64,000 bases of DNA from Domibacillus enclensis (GTDB taxonomy: Bacteria; Bacillota; Bacilli; Bacillales; Domibacillaceae): NCBI RefSeq assembly GCF_900156125.1, contig NZ_FTLX01000001.1, forward strand, positions 682,001 through 746,000, written 5' to 3'. Under the pieces are notes generated by a model. That model had not been told where the DNA came from. It searched no databases and worked only from the letters and a program-made list of their open reading frames with translations. Positions 54,896-64,000 of this stretch are shown in pieces. The translations under genes were made by a program, and so were the position numbers. Numbering within the stretch: the first letter of the stretch is position 1; each line of letters starts with the position of its first letter.

Positions 54896-56671
54896 TTAAT
54901 CTTTTGTAAAATCACTCGGCACGTCTTTACGGAAAGAAACGGTGAAGGATGTTCCTTCATTCATTTTGCTTTCTACTGTTATTTTCCCTTGATGGGCTTC
55001 CATAATATGCTTGACGATGGCCAGGCCGAGCCCTGTTCCGCCAGAGTCCCTGCTTCTTGCTTTATCTACCCGGTAAAACCGTTCAAAAATGCGGGGCAGC
55101 TCTGCTTTTTCAATGCCAATTCCCGTATCGGATACGGTCACATGAACCATTTTCTCTGAATCATTTCCTTCAATGTAAATACGTCCGCCTTTTGGCGTAT
55201 ACAGAATCGCGTTTGTAATTAAATTTAAAAACACTTGCTTCAGCCGGTATTCATCCCCTTGAACGAACAGACGCTCTGGCAAATTTACCTTTAAAGCAAT
55301 TTGCTTTTCTTCAAGACGGTGTTCCAGCGTCAAAATCATTTCTTTTACTAATTTATTTAACGAAACGGTCGTGATGTTGAGCGTCAATCCCTTTTGCTCA
55401 ATTTTAGACAAATCAAGCAAATCAGCTACGAGCGTTTCCATCCGGCCACTTTCTTTCCAAATAATATCCAGAAATAATTTAGCGGCGTCCGGGTCCTTTA
55501 ATGCCCCGTCTAAAAGAGTTTCCGAAAATCCTTTGATCGATGTAATCGGTGTTTTTAGTTCATGCGACACGTTCGCCACAAAGTCTTTTCGCATTTGTTC
55601 CAGGTGCTTGATCTCCGTTATGTCATGAAATACAATTAAAATTCCTTTCCATTCATCGTTCGTTCCGATGATGGGCGCTCCCGACACCTCGATGTCTTTT
55701 TCTTCAAGATCGAAGGCTATTTTAATTTGACGGCGGACATTTTTTTCGGTCATAAATACATCTTCCACTACTTTGATCACATCATCCTGCGTAATAACCT
55801 CGTAATACCGCTTTTTAATAATCCGGCCCGTGCTGTACATTTTTTTAAAGGAACGGTTTGCCATGACGATGTAGCCCCGGTCGTCAATAAGCAGCAGACC
55901 GCTTTCGATATTTTCAATCAGCGTTGTCAGCCGGTTTTGATGCACTTCCTGCGCCTGCATCATTTCCTGCAGGTTCCGGGCAAGGATGTTAATAGATGTA
56001 TTCAGCATTCCGACTTCGTCCGGAGGGGTTTCATACGTGCGCGCCCGGTAGTTGCCCTTTGCGAGCTCAATGGCCACAGCCGTTGCGGATTCAATCGGCT
56101 TCACGTACCTGCCGGTGATTTTCGTTCCAATTAACAGGATTAAAATGAGTGAGACGCCGAGAGACGCAAGCAGAATCAGCCAGATTTGACCGTAAATTTC
56201 ATCCAGTGCATTCACTCGCATACTGACAACAACATAGCCCTCTTGCTCTCCAGCGCTATTGTCAATGTAGGCCCAGTGGTATTGAAGATCCAGACGGCGC
56301 AAAAGGGAATTTTTATAGTTTTGCTCATTAAGCGTGCCTGATATCCGCTTTACGATATCCCGGTGCACATTCGTATGCTGCTCATTTTCTCCCCCACTGT
56401 CATAAAGCATGGCACCTGCATTGTCCGCTACACTAAGGCGTGTATCCATTACCTCGCTCCACTCATTCAAAAGCTCAGGATTGATCGCTTCAATTCCTCC
56501 GCTGTCTTCAATTGCACCGGCAAGCAAGGCTGTTTCACGCTCAAGGCGGTCATTCACCGTAGATAAATAATACGATTTAAACATTTGGCCAAGCCAGATG
56601 CCAAGCGCAACCAGCACAACAGCGATGAGTGTAATAAGCGATAAAATCAGTCTTGTCCGGAAATTGATCAT
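54896..56671 (-). CDS. phoR: Phosphate-starvation sensor histidine kinase PhoR
   Basis: A 591-residue membrane kinase: TM1 (8-30), an extracellular PAS-like domain, TM2 (about 163-182), HAMP, a cytoplasmic PAS (LIENIESGLLLIDDRGYIVMANRSF), the H-box FVANVSHELKTPITSIKGF with the phosphorylated His, and the ATPase N and G boxes (NLITNAILYTPKGG, DTGIGIEK, GTGLGLAIVKHI). It phosphorylates PhoP. The start overlaps the phoP stop by 4 bp. Confidence 0.95.
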   Translation of the reverse strand: MINFRTRLILSLITLIAVVLVALGIWLGQMFKSYYLSTVNDRLERETALLAGAIEDSGGIEAINPELLNEWSEVMDTRLSVADNAGAMLYDSGGENEQHTNVHRDIVKRISGTLNEQNYKNSLLRRLDLQYHWAYIDNSAGEQEGYVVVSMRVNALDEIYGQIWLILLASLGVSLILILLIGTKITGRYVKPIESATAVAIELAKGNYRARTYETPPDEVGMLNTSINILARNLQEMMQAQEVHQNRLTTLIENIESGLLLIDDRGYIVMANRSFKKMYSTGRIIKKRYYEVITQDDVIKVVEDVFMTEKNVRRQIKIAFDLEEKDIEVSGAPIIGTNDEWKGILIVFHDITEIKHLEQMRKDFVANVSHELKTPITSIKGFSETLLDGALKDPDAAKLFLDIIWKESGRMETLVADLLDLSKIEQKGLTLNITTVSLNKLVKEMILTLEHRLEEKQIALKVNLPERLFVQGDEYRLKQVFLNLITNAILYTPKGGRIYIEGNDSEKMVHVTVSDTGIGIEKAELPRIFERFYRVDKARSRDSGGTGLGLAIVKHIMEAHQGKITVESKMNEGTSFTVSFRKDVPSDFTKD

Positions 56672-57390
56672 GCTTCTTTCGGTTCTTCCAGCTTATAACC
56701 CAGCCCTCGAATGGTTTTAATATAGCGTGGCTTCTTAGTATTTTCTTCCATTTTATCTCGCAGATGACTGATATGCACGTCGACAATTCGTGTATCCCCA
56801 ACGAAATCGTATTTCCATACGGCCGCAAGCAGCTGGTCGCGTGTTAAAACTCTTGTTTTGTTTTCTGCTAAAAACAGCAGCAATTCAAACTCTTTCGGTG
56901 TTAATTCCATCAGCTGCTTTTTATAATAAGCTTCGTATTTTTCCGGGTACAGCTTTAGTTCCGCGACTTTGATTAACTCACTGTCGTCTTCTTCCTCTTC
57001 TTCTATGACAGGCTCAGACGGCGCCTGCTGCACACGGCGCAGGATCGCTTTTACGCGCGCAATAAGCTCTCTCGGGCTGAAGGGCTTGGTCATATAATCA
57101 TCTGCTCCGAGCTCAAGCCCGAGCACTTTATCAAACTCTTCATCCTTTGCTGTCAGCATTAAAATCGGGATGGTCACACGACGCTGGCGCAAATCCTTGC
57201 ATACTTCCATGCCATCGAATTTTGGAAGCATCCAGTCCAAAATCATCAAATCAGGCTTCGTTTCCTCCGCCATGCGAAGCGCTTCTTCCCCGTCGTAAGC
57301 TGTCTCCACCTCAAATCCAGCTTGCTCCAGATTATATTTGATTAACGTAACGATGGATGGTTCGTCATCCACGACTAATATTTTCTTCAT
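56668..57390 (-). CDS. phoP: Phosphate-regulon response regulator PhoP
   Basis: A 240-residue OmpR-type regulator. The receiver domain has the phospho-acceptor Asp52 (LDWMLPKF) and KPF switch lysine (MTKPFSPREL). The winged helix near the C-terminus has RVLTRDQLL and VDVHISHLRDKME. ATG at 57390 (MKKILVVDDEPS) has AGGAGG upstream; a longer frame runs through the promoter and the repeat. First gene of phoPR. Confidence 0.96.
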   Translation of the reverse strand: MKKILVVDDEPSIVTLIKYNLEQAGFEVETAYDGEEALRMAEETKPDLMILDWMLPKFDGMEVCKDLRQRRVTIPILMLTAKDEEFDKVLGLELGADDYMTKPFSPRELIARVKAILRRVQQAPSEPVIEEEEEDDSELIKVAELKLYPEKYEAYYKKQLMELTPKEFELLLFLAENKTRVLTRDQLLAAVWKYDFVGDTRIVDVHISHLRDKMEENTKKPRYIKTIRGLGYKLEEPKEA

Positions 57391-57472
57391 TCGAATCCTC
57401 CTGAAAATCAATCTATGTCTACTCTTCATTATAGCTGAAGAGCCCCACTGTAGAAAGCACTTGTTCACATTC
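57391..57472 (-). promoter_or_regulatory. phoP 5' region with dyad over the -10
   Basis: A TATAAT on the minus strand at 57428-57433 lies about 40 bp before phoP, inside an inverted repeat CTCTTCA-N7-TGAAGAG (57422-57442). No clear -35 and no PhoP box (TTAACA direct repeats) were found. The repeat element begins right upstream. Confidence 0.5.
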
Positions 57473-58058
57473 AGAAAAACAAACGTGTCAAGGGAATACA
57501 AGTCTTTTTTTATGGCATTTTCCTTTTTATGAGTAAAATAAAGGCTGTTGTCTTTCTAGAAAAGAACATTCAGGGGCTCCGATCTGCCGGTTCCGCTTTC
57601 CTGTTGGGCGAACGCTGAACCAGCCCAAAGAGCGTGGCTGTTTCAGCCTGTCCGCTCGTCCAACGGGAGTCTTCACCGACAGCTCTCCGCCCATAGCGGT
57701 TTTAAAGGACCAGCGAGGAGAGCAGACAGCTGTTCTTGAAAAGCGTATGACGTTAAGAATGAAACCCACTTTTCCTACATGGTGAAAAGCAGAAGGTTCT
57801 CATCTTTTTCTTTCCACTCAGAACCATTTCCATTTTTGGTTTTACACTCTGCTCTTCCTCCCCACTAGGGCGGCTGGTGCAGGGCGAAGACTCGGGAGGG
57901 ATAAAGCGGGTCAGGTGAGATCCACTTTTGGAGCGGAGCGACAAAAGTTAGCTCACCGCCCGCCCTTCCGAACGCGAAGTCCTGCAGAAGCCGCCCGAAC
58001 CGTGTTTGTGCAAGCATATTAGCTTTTCATTGACATATTCTTTTTCCAACAGCATGAA
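57473..58058 (+). repeat. Dispersed structured intergenic element, near-complete copy B
   Basis: About 585 bp homologous to copy A in the opposite orientation. Left end GAAAAACAAACGTGTCAAG, right end TTTTCATTGACATATTC ... CAACAGCATGAA. The right-hand hairpin with GGTGAG...CTCACC (57913-57957) is nearly identical to copy A. The left-hand hairpin is different: its module is replaced by GTTGGGCG...CAGCCC sequence. Short frames inside lack ribosome binding sites. This and the terminator fill the 709-bp gap between phoP and mdh. Confidence 0.85.
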
Positions 58059-58092
58059 AAGAGCCCACCAAAAGTGGCAGGCTCTTTTCCAT
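58054..58092 (-). terminator. Terminator of citZ-icd-mdh
   Basis: The 9-bp stem AAAAGAGCC/GGCTCTTTT with inner CCAC/GTGG pairs is followed on the minus strand by a T-rich tail, 8 bp past the mdh stop. It touches the end of repeat copy B. Confidence 0.8.
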
Positions 58093-58099
58093 TTCATTT

Positions 58100-59041
58100 T
58101 TATGCAAGAATTTCCATGACGTTTCGTACCGCTTCGGCTGATTGGTCGAGAGCGGCTTTTTCTTCCGCTGTCAGGTCGAGTTCGATGATTTTCTCGATGC
58201 CGCTGCCACCAAGGATGGTGGGCACGCCGAGGTACAATTCATCGTAGCCGTATTCCCCTTCCAAAAAAGCGATCGCCGGCAGGATACGGCGCTGGTCCTT
58301 TAAGATAGCTTCTGTCATTTCAACGAGAGATGCAGCCGGTGCGTAATAAGCGGAGCCATTGCCGAGCAATTGAACAATTTCGCCGCCGCCTTTGCGCGTA
58401 CGCTCGACAATCTCGTCCAGACGCTCTTTCGGAATCAATGCTTCAAGCGGAATTCCCCCAGCATAGGAGTAGCGGACGAGCGGAACCATATCATCGCCGT
58501 GGCCGCCAAGTACGAAGCCCGTTACATCTTTTACAGAAACCTTTAATTCCTGTGCCACAAATGTTCTGAAGCGGGCAGTGTCCAGCACGCCGGACTGGCC
58601 GATGACACGATGCTTTGGAAACCCTGACTCTTTCAATACGGTGTAGGTCATCGCATCGACCGGATTTGTCAGGACGATGATAATGCTATCAGGAGAGTAT
58701 TTTACGATTTCTGCCGTAACCGATTTCATTACATTTTGATTCGTCTGAACAAGGTCGTCACGGCTCATGCCCGGCTTGCGTGCGATTCCTGCTGTGATGA
58801 TGACAATGTCCGAATCAGCTGTGTCGGCATAGTCAGACGTGCCTGTGATATTGGCATCAAACCCTTGAACCGGGCTTGCCTGAAGCATATCCAGTGCTTT
58901 TCCTTTTGTAGGACCGTCTGCTTGAGGAACGTCGACCAGAACAACATCCGCTAATTCTTTTTGTGCGAGTAAAAATGCCGTTGTTGCGCCAGTGAATCCG
59001 CCGCCAATTACAGAAACTTTTTTACGGTTGTATGCAGTCAT
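58100..59041 (-). CDS. mdh: Malate dehydrogenase
   Basis: A 313-residue NAD-dependent LDH/MDH-family enzyme. Rossmann motif [15 protein letters not shown] (residues 9-23), substrate Arg loop [21 protein letters not shown] and the catalytic His in [11 protein letters not shown]. It oxidises malate in the TCA cycle. Third gene of citZ-icd-mdh. It is separated from icd by 70 bp that include a hairpin. Confidence 0.97.
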   Translation of the reverse strand: MTAYNRKKVSVIGGGFTGATTAFLLAQKELADVVLVDVPQADGPTKGKALDMLQASPVQGFDANITGTSDYADTADSDIVIITAGIARKPGMSRDDLVQTNQNVMKSVTAEIVKYSPDSIIIVLTNPVDAMTYTVLKESGFPKHRVIGQSGVLDTARFRTFVAQELKVSVKDVTGFVLGGHGDDMVPLVRYSYAGGIPLEALIPKERLDEIVERTRKGGGEIVQLLGNGSAYYAPAASLVEMTEAILKDQRRILPAIAFLEGEYGYDELYLGVPTILGGSGIEKIIELDLTAEEKAALDQSAEAVRNVMEILA

Positions 59042-59083
59042 ATGAAAACTCCTCCTTTAAGTTGTGTGCGCGTTATGTATGAA

Positions 59084-59106
59084 ATGCCCTCCACATGGGA
59101 GGGCAT
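59084..59106 (-). other. Intercistronic hairpin between icd and mdh
   Basis: The stem ATGCCCTCC/GGAGGGCAT with a 5-nt loop lies right after the icd stop. There is no T-run on the minus strand, so it is more likely an mRNA-stabilising or processing structure than a full terminator. Confidence 0.5.
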
Positions 59107-59111
59107 TAAAA

Positions 59112-60380
59112 TTAAAGATTTTTAATTAATTCATCAGCGAATTCTGAACATTTAACTTCTGTTGCGCCGTCCATTAGGCGGGCAAAGTCATATGTAACGA
59201 CTTTAGAAGAGATCGTTTTTTCCACTGATTTTGTGATCGAGTCAGCCGCTTCGTTCCAGCCCAGGTGCTCAAGTAAAAGAACGCCTGAAAGAAGAACAGA
59301 AGAAGGATTTACTTTATCAAGTCCAGCATATTTAGGTGCTGTACCATGAGTCGCTTCAAAGATTGCATGACCCGTTTCATAGTTGATGTTAGCTCCCGGT
59401 GCAATGCCGATGCCGCCTACTTGCGCTGCAAGAGCATCAGAAATGTAATCACCGTTCAAGTTCATCGTTGCAACAACATCAAACTCTTTCGGACGAGTCA
59501 AGATTTGCTGTAAGAAGATATCAGCGATTGAATCTTTTACAAGCAGCTTGCCTTCTGCTTCAGCGTCAGATTGTGCTTTGTTTGCAGCATCTGTGCCTTC
59601 TGCTTCTTTGATCTTATCGTACTGCGCCCATGTAAAGACTTGATCGCCGAATTCTTTCTCAGCAAGATCGTAGCCCCAGCTTTTAAATGCGCCTTCTGTA
59701 AATTTCATGATGTTGCCTTTATGAACAAGCGTTAAAGACTTGCGGCCTTCTTTAAGTGCGTAATTGATTGCGGCACGAACTAAGCGCTCTGTTCCTTCTT
59801 TAGACACAGGCTTAATGCCGATACCTGACGTTTCAGGAAAACGGATTTTGTTAACGCCCATCTCGTTTTTAAGGAATTCGATGACTTTTTTCACTTCATC
59901 TGAACCTTCTGCGTATTCAATACCTGCATAAATATCTTCTGTGTTTTCACGGAAAATAACCATGTCAGTATCTTCTGGACGTTTCACCGGTGAAGGGACG
60001 CCGTCGAAGTAACGGACAGGACGAAGGCATGTGAACAGATCCAATTCCTGGCGAAGTGCCACGTTCAATGAACGGATTCCGCCGCCAACTGGAGTTGTAA
60101 GTGGGCCTTTAATTGCGATTAAGTATTCATCAATCTGATCAAGTGTTTCTTTCGGAAGCCATTCACCCGTTTGGTTGAATGCTTTCTCGCCGGCAAGAAC
60201 TTCTTTCCAAACAATTTTCTTTTCACCGTTGTACGCTTTTTCCACGGCTGCATCGAGCACGCGTGAAGCTGCTGCCCAAATATCAGGACCGATGCCATCG
60301 CCTTCAATAAATGGAACAACCGGATTGTTTGGTACGTTTAGTACGCCGTCTTGCATTGAAATTTTTTCGCCTTGAGTCAT
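59112..60380 (-). CDS. icd: Isocitrate dehydrogenase (NADP)
   Basis: A 422-residue enzyme. It has [14 protein letters not shown] (22-35), the substrate segment [27 protein letters not shown] and the C-terminal [17 protein letters not shown] metal-binding region; the NADP loop is [20 protein letters not shown] at 60380 (MTQGEKIS) has GGAGGG at 9 nt. The longer frame has no supporting ribosome binding site. Second gene of the TCA operon. Confidence 0.97.
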   Translation of the reverse strand: MTQGEKISMQDGVLNVPNNPVVPFIEGDGIGPDIWAAASRVLDAAVEKAYNGEKKIVWKEVLAGEKAFNQTGEWLPKETLDQIDEYLIAIKGPLTTPVGGGIRSLNVALRQELDLFTCLRPVRYFDGVPSPVKRPEDTDMVIFRENTEDIYAGIEYAEGSDEVKKVIEFLKNEMGVNKIRFPETSGIGIKPVSKEGTERLVRAAINYALKEGRKSLTLVHKGNIMKFTEGAFKSWGYDLAEKEFGDQVFTWAQYDKIKEAEGTDAANKAQSDAEAEGKLLVKDSIADIFLQQILTRPKEFDVVATMNLNGDYISDALAAQVGGIGIAPGANINYETGHAIFEATHGTAPKYAGLDKVNPSSVLLSGVLLLEHLGWNEAADSITKSVEKTISSKVVTYDFARLMDGATEVKCSEFADELIKNL

Positions 60381-60496
60381 GTTGCAATTCCCTCCAATTC
60401 CATGTTCAAAGGCCAGAGGAATCAAGTCCCCTAACCTAGGTTTGACCATTTTCATCTTACACTAGTTAATCTTTTTTTTGCAAATGCTTTCTAGCA

Positions 60497-61615
60497 TTAT
60501 CCGCGTTCGCTGATTGGAACATATTTTTGCATGTCCGGACCTGTATATTCCGCGCGCGGACGGATCAGTCTGTTGTTGGCATACTGCTCCAAAATATGGG
60601 CAATCCAGCCAGATGCACGGCTTACAGCGAAAATCGGTGTAAACAAATCATGCTCGATTCCGAGGCTGTGATACACAGATGCGGAATAAAAATCAACATT
60701 CGGAGGCAGGTTTTTGCTGCCCGTGACCAGCTCTTCAATTTCGATTGACATATTGTAAAGCTCCGGTTCGCCCGTTTGCTCTGTTAAACGCTTCGACATG
60801 TCACGAAGATGCTTTGCCCGCGGGTCTCCTTGACGGTACACACGATGGCCAAAGCCCATAATTTTTTCTTTGTTGTTTAATTTTTCCAGAATGTACGGCT
60901 CTACATTATCAGCTGAACCGATTTCTGTCAGCATTTTCATAACCTGCTCGTTTGCGCCGCCATGAAGCGGGCCTTTAAGTGCACCTAGGGCTGCCGTCAC
61001 GCCTGAATACATATCAGACAATGTTGCCACACAAACGCGGGCAGTAAACGTAGACGCATTTAACTCATGATCCGCATGAAGAACGAGCGCTTTGTCAAAC
61101 GCTTCAATTTCCACTGCTGTCGGCTCATTGCCGGAAAGCATATACAAAAAGTTTTCAGCAATGCCGTATTCTTTTTTCGGTGCAATCGGCTCCTGGCCTT
61201 TACGAATGCGGGCAAAAGCTGTAACAAGAGCTGGAATTTTCGCTTGAATGCGCACCGCTTTACGGTAGTTGGCTTCGTCCGTCATTTCATCAGATTCTTC
61301 ATCATAAAGCCCCAATAAAGAAACAGATGACCGCAATGCCGCCATTGGATGAACTTTGTCGATTGGATACATTTTGAAATGATCAAGAATCTCTTGAGGG
61401 ATGTCGTAGCTGTCCGACAACTGGGTTTTCAGTTCATCCAGCTGAGCCTGTGTTGGAAGGCTGCGATGCCAGAGTAAATAAATTACTTCTTCAAAGCTCG
61501 CGTTTTCAGTCAGATCATCAATGTTGTACCCTGCATATGTAAGTGTGTCATCAATGATCGAGCTGACGGATGACGTTGTAGCAACTACTCCTTCGAGTCC
61601 GCGTGCAGTAGTCAT
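60497..61615 (-). CDS. citZ: Citrate synthase
   Basis: A 372-residue citrate synthase of the short Gram-positive type. Catalytic residues are in LHADHELNASTFTARV, GPLHGGANEQVMKML, KIMGFGHRVY and the Asp-containing VDFYSASVYHSLGI. It condenses oxaloacetate and acetyl-CoA. First gene of citZ-icd-mdh, with a long leader and a promoter overlapped by a cre-like site. Confidence 0.97.
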   Translation of the reverse strand: MTTARGLEGVVATTSSVSSIIDDTLTYAGYNIDDLTENASFEEVIYLLWHRSLPTQAQLDELKTQLSDSYDIPQEILDHFKMYPIDKVHPMAALRSSVSLLGLYDEESDEMTDEANYRKAVRIQAKIPALVTAFARIRKGQEPIAPKKEYGIAENFLYMLSGNEPTAVEIEAFDKALVLHADHELNASTFTARVCVATLSDMYSGVTAALGALKGPLHGGANEQVMKMLTEIGSADNVEPYILEKLNNKEKIMGFGHRVYRQGDPRAKHLRDMSKRLTEQTGEPELYNMSIEIEELVTGSKNLPPNVDFYSASVYHSLGIEHDLFTPIFAVSRASGWIAHILEQYANNRLIRPRAEYTGPDMQKYVPISERG

Positions 61616-61919
61616 AAAATCTCTCTCCTTCGCTTGTTTATTTCCCCATTACCCGCTTTTTTATTTTATGTATGTACATGCCGAGCAACTGCTCAGTACC
61701 ATTTTGGAAATAAAAAAGCTATGTACAAAAATCATAAGCACCTGTTCAAAACAAAAATTACTGAAATGTTCAAAAAGGTGTGCGCTTACATTGCTTATTA
61801 TAAACAATTTGGGCAAGTTTGTGAATCAAAACGTGCCAATTCTCCGGAACTTTTTTCGAAAACAGCAAAATTCCGAGCATTATGTGCCCGGAATTTATGG
61901 TATTATAGTATGTTTTGTC
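61616..61919 (-). promoter_or_regulatory. citZ promoter and leader region with cre-like site
   Basis: On the minus strand TTCACA (61820-61825) and TATAAT (61797-61802) are 17 bp apart. Five bases after the -10 lies ATGTAAGCGCACACC (61777-61791), which fits the CcpA cre consensus except in the last base. CcpA binding there would block initiation. A leader of about 175 nt follows. The remaining sequence holds only a spurious plus-strand frame and the terminator of the next gene. Confidence 0.6.
61866..61896 (-). terminator. Terminator of the TM2-domain gene
   Basis: The stem AAATTCCGGGC/GCTCGGAATTT (one mismatch) with loop ACATAAT is followed by a short TTTTG on the minus strand, just past the gene at 61920. 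Confidence 0.65.
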
Positions 61920-62162
61920 TTAAAAATCTGACCGTCTGTTAATACGTTCCGCTGTTTTATATGCATCGTAAATGCCCCAGATCCAGACAAGCGGGAACGT
62001 CACAAAACCAATCAGCACCCACATAAGCGCTGAGTTAATCATTTGGACAACAATTAAAATCAAGCCTTTCATAATCTGGCCGTTGTAAATTTGTCCGACG
62101 CCAGTCCAAAATACACTCAAAACCGCGGCAATCCCCGGATTTTTCGTTAGCAATGCGCCCAT
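61920..62162 (-). CDS. TM2-domain membrane protein
   Basis: An 80-residue protein of the TM2 family: two membrane helices, the glycine-rich turn GVGQIYNGQIMKGL, and the DAYKTAERINRR tail after the second helix. The function is unknown. GGAG ribosome binding sequence precedes ATG. It lies between citZ and ytwI on the same strand, with a terminator after it. Confidence 0.82.
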   Translation of the reverse strand: MGALLTKNPGIAAVLSVFWTGVGQIYNGQIMKGLILIVVQMINSALMWVLIGFVTFPLVWIWGIYDAYKTAERINRRSDF

Positions 62163-62226
62163 CTCCTTTTGTTATCTTCTTACTATGTACATACGGAAGC
62201 AGCAGAAAAAAGTTTCATTTATTTTT

Positions 62227-62682
62227 TTACTGAAACATAGAATATAATTTCATCGCATAATAAGCGATTCCTGCCCCGATCAACGGCCCGACCGGCACTC
62301 CATTAAACAGCGCCACTGCCAGAACGGTGCCAAAGACAAGAGCCGTAGTAATATGCGGGTCTTCCGCTAGCAGAACAACGCCGTTTTTAGCAATGAGCGC
62401 CACAATGATTCCGGCTGACAGTGCGATCCAGGCATATGGAGATTTCAATGCTGATCCTAGCTCCTTAAACCCGATTGCCCCTGTGGCAATCGGGACAAGC
62501 ACAGCAATCGTAATGACAGTCACTCCCCAGTTAATGCCATTTTTCCCCATCAAGTCAAACCACTTTGCGTCAAGGCCAATGGCTTTTAACGCAAGCAAAA
62601 AGCCCGATGCGATCAGCAGCGACTGATTCTTCGCAATCAGGCTGATGACGACCAGCAGCAAAAGAAACAAATACGCTTGCAC
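62227..62682 (-). CDS. ytwI: UPF0756 (DUF441) membrane protein YtwI
   Basis: A 151-residue membrane protein with four or five helices and the family motifs LIAKNQSLLIASGFLLALK, INWGVTVITIAVLVPIATG and GVPVGPLIGAGIAYY. The function is unknown. A GTG start at 62682 was chosen because GGAGGTG lies about 6 nt upstream; the longer frame begins inside the divergent promoter region of ytvI. Confidence 0.88.
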   Translation of the reverse strand: MQAYLFLLLLVVISLIAKNQSLLIASGFLLALKAIGLDAKWFDLMGKNGINWGVTVITIAVLVPIATGAIGFKELGSALKSPYAWIALSAGIIVALIAKNGVVLLAEDPHITTALVFGTVLAVALFNGVPVGPLIGAGIAYYAMKLYSMFQ

Positions 62683-62759
62683 ATTTTCACCTCCAAAAAA
62701 AAGACGCATGAACACGCTCCTTTCCTCATACGTCTAGTATAGAAATGGAGGCATGTACC

Positions 62760-63779
62760 ATGCGGATTACGTTTCAATCTATTCTTATAAGTGCAGCCCT
62801 GCTGCTGCTTTACTGGCTGCTGCCCATTTTGAAGCCTTTTATCGCCGGGGCATTTTTTGCCGCAGCCTTACATAAACCAGCCCACTTTATTCAAAAAAAA
62901 GGTTTTTCATCGCGGAGCTCTGCTGTCTTTATCGCTTTAATCTGGATACTCTTTTTTTTCGCGCTTTCTCTTTTTTTGTTCGGCTGGATCAGCGCTCGTA
63001 CTGCTTCTCATCTGAACTATGTGATCCCGCACTATATGCCCATTGCCAGTGCGCACCTGGCCCAGGCCGTTCAAGAGGTTTTATCTTTTTTAACAGCCGA
63101 TCAAAAAGAGTACCTTATTCAGTCGATTGCATCGTTAGAACAGTCCGTTGGGACGCTGATACAGGACTATGCAGGAAAGTGGCTTTTAATCGGTACAGGC
63201 TATGCCCTTGCTCTCACTGGCACAGCGGCTGAAATGATTATCGCTGTACTGACCGCTTTTTTCCTTGTAAAGGATGGCACGGCACTGATTGCTTTTTTAC
63301 CTGAACCAATCCGGCAAAAAACAGCAGCAGCAGCTGATGACTTTTCTTCATCCCTGTATGCATTCGGCTACGCACAGCTGCAGCTCTTTATTCTCACATT
63401 CATCGCCGCTTCGATCGGCTTTTTCTTGCTCGGCATTCCGCACATTCTAGAACTTGGCTTTTTAACGGCTGTGCTGGAATTTCTGCCGATTATAGGCGCC
63501 AGCCTTCTTTTTATTCCACTGATCCTGTTTTCCTTCATAACCGGTCAAACAAAAACAGCCCTTTTCGCCGCTATCCTGTATATCGTCCTGACATTGATGC
63601 GCCAGCTGATGGAGCCAAAGCTTGTAGAGGGTGCGGCCGGTCTTCATCCGCTCGCCATGCTGTTTACTGCTTTTGCAGGTTTCCAGCTGGCAGGCGTATT
63701 CGGATTAATTGCCGGTCCTCTTTTCTTTCTTGCTTTTTTGTCGATGCACCGCGCTGGCCTCATTTTTACAAAACGTTAG
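62760..63779 (+). CDS. ytvI: AI-2E family membrane protein, YtvI-like
   Basis: A 339-residue polytopic protein with about eight helices and the PerM/AI-2E family C-terminal block: [34 protein letters not shown] and [18 protein letters not shown]. Bacillus YtvI is a sporulation integral membrane protein of unknown role; the family includes exporters. ATG at 62760 has GGAGG at 8 nt; an ATG five codons upstream overlaps that site. It is divergent from ytwI, and its 3' end overlaps that of pyk by 14 bp. Confidence 0.85.
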   Translation: MRITFQSILISAALLLLYWLLPILKPFIAGAFFAAALHKPAHFIQKKGFSSRSSAVFIALIWILFFFALSLFLFGWISARTASHLNYVIPHYMPIASAHLAQAVQEVLSFLTADQKEYLIQSIASLEQSVGTLIQDYAGKWLLIGTGYALALTGTAAEMIIAVLTAFFLVKDGTALIAFLPEPIRQKTAAAADDFSSSLYAFGYAQLQLFILTFIAASIGFFLLGIPHILELGFLTAVLEFLPIIGASLLFIPLILFSFITGQTKTALFAAILYIVLTLMRQLMEPKLVEGAAGLHPLAMLFTAFAGFQLAGVFGLIAGPLFFLAFLSMHRAGLIFTKR

Positions 63780-64000
63780 CGTGGCCGTTATAAATAATGC
63801 CGCGTGCTGCATCTACTGTAATTTCCTGACCGTCTGACAAGGTAGCCAAAGCCCCTTCAACGTCCACGATAACTGGAATGCCCAGATTAATGCCGACAAC
63901 AGCCGCGTGGCTTGTTAGACCGCCTTCTTCTGTGATGATCGCACTGCACTTTTCGATGGCCGGCATCATGTCACGATCCGTTCCGTATGTGACGAGAATA
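63766..64000 (-). CDS. pyk: Pyruvate kinase, C-terminal part (window edge)
   Basis: The last 77 codons of a pyruvate kinase of the Bacillus type, which carries an extra C-terminal PEP-utiliser mobile domain. Seen are [16 protein letters not shown] and the phosphohistidine-like segment [13 protein letters not shown], then the domain end [12 protein letters not shown]. The catalytic domains lie outside the window, so an isolated PEP-utilising domain of another enzyme cannot be fully excluded. The neighbour ytvI supports pyk. Confidence 0.88.
   Translation of the reverse strand, partial: ILVTYGTDRDMMPAIEKCSAIITEEGGLTSHAAVVGINLGIPVIVDVEGALATLSDGQEITVDAARGIIYNGHANVL

Noticed and set aside
55727-56134. 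135-codon frame opposite phoR
   Set aside because: Antisense to conserved PAS and HAMP coding sequence; composition (His, Phe, Arg rich) is that of a shadow frame.
59084-59106. Full terminator between icd and mdh
   Set aside because: The stem is good but the T-run is missing on the minus strand, and the genes form a known operon, so it was listed only as a hairpin.
61634-61942. 102-codon plus-strand frame upstream of citZ
   Set aside because: It lies antisense across the citZ promoter and leader, has no ribosome binding site or domain character, and ends inside the TM2 gene.

Overview
The window looks like the chromosome of an endospore-forming Bacillaceae bacterium related to Bacillus. Base composition is moderate. 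Most genes lie on the minus strand with strong AGGAGG-type ribosome binding sites. Spore genes are present (gerM, gerE, sspI, a ytvI-type gene). Gene order follows, in reverse, the Bacillus subtilis segment from hemD to pyk as I remember it. I could not run any database search. Family assignments rest on motifs, lengths and gene order read directly from the sequence.

Layout, low to high coordinate. 1-3.7 kb: haem operon hemA-hemX-hemC-hemD (hemD cut by the window edge), with a PerR-type dyad at its promoter. 3.9-12 kb: a small membrane protein, ysxC-lonA, clpX, tig, a TPR protein and a SET-domain protein. 12.6 kb: tRNA-Arg(TCT). 12.8-21.2 kb: sdhCAB, ysmA, gerE, ysmB, racE, gerM, rph, rdgB and a YsnB-type phosphoesterase. 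21.4-29.6 kb: yslB, uvrC, trxA, and the fatty-acid genes etfA-etfB-fadR-lcfA with two FadR operators. 29-40 kb: a 26-codon membrane peptide gene, yshE, mutSB, polX, zapA, rnhC, pheST behind a T-box, a SpoU-type methylase and sspI. 40.3-43.5 kb: ysdC, a dimeric dUTPase, ysdA and the infC-rpmI-rplT operon, with an AUU start for IF3 and a leader terminator. 43.6-54.7 kb: thrS behind a T-box, dnaI-dnaB-nrdR, speD, gapB, coaE-mutM-polA. 54.9-64 kb: phoPR, the citZ-icd-mdh TCA operon, a TM2 protein, ytwI, ytvI and the 3' end of pyk.

The genes are mostly housekeeping. They cover central carbon metabolism (citZ-icd-mdh, sdhCAB, gapB, pyk), fatty-acid oxidation, haem synthesis, translation, replication and repair, and spore germination. 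Many regulatory signals can be read directly: two T-boxes, FadR, PerR-like, CcpN-like and cre-like sites, several sigma-A promoters, and terminators after most operons.

The most unusual content is non-coding. A roughly 0.6 kb element with imperfect terminal inverted repeats and large internal hairpins occurs in two near-complete copies (about 21.84-22.47 kb and 57.47-58.06 kb) and two internally deleted copies (about 4.49 and 12.2 kb). The 21.8 kb copy is flanked by a 29-bp direct repeat of the yslB/uvrC terminator. Two other intergenic regions (35.06-35.23 and 40.11-40.26 kb) hold degenerate arrays with a period of about 21 nt, each built on its own CGG-containing core. Five of the six convergent gene junctions in the window hold one of these repeat types.
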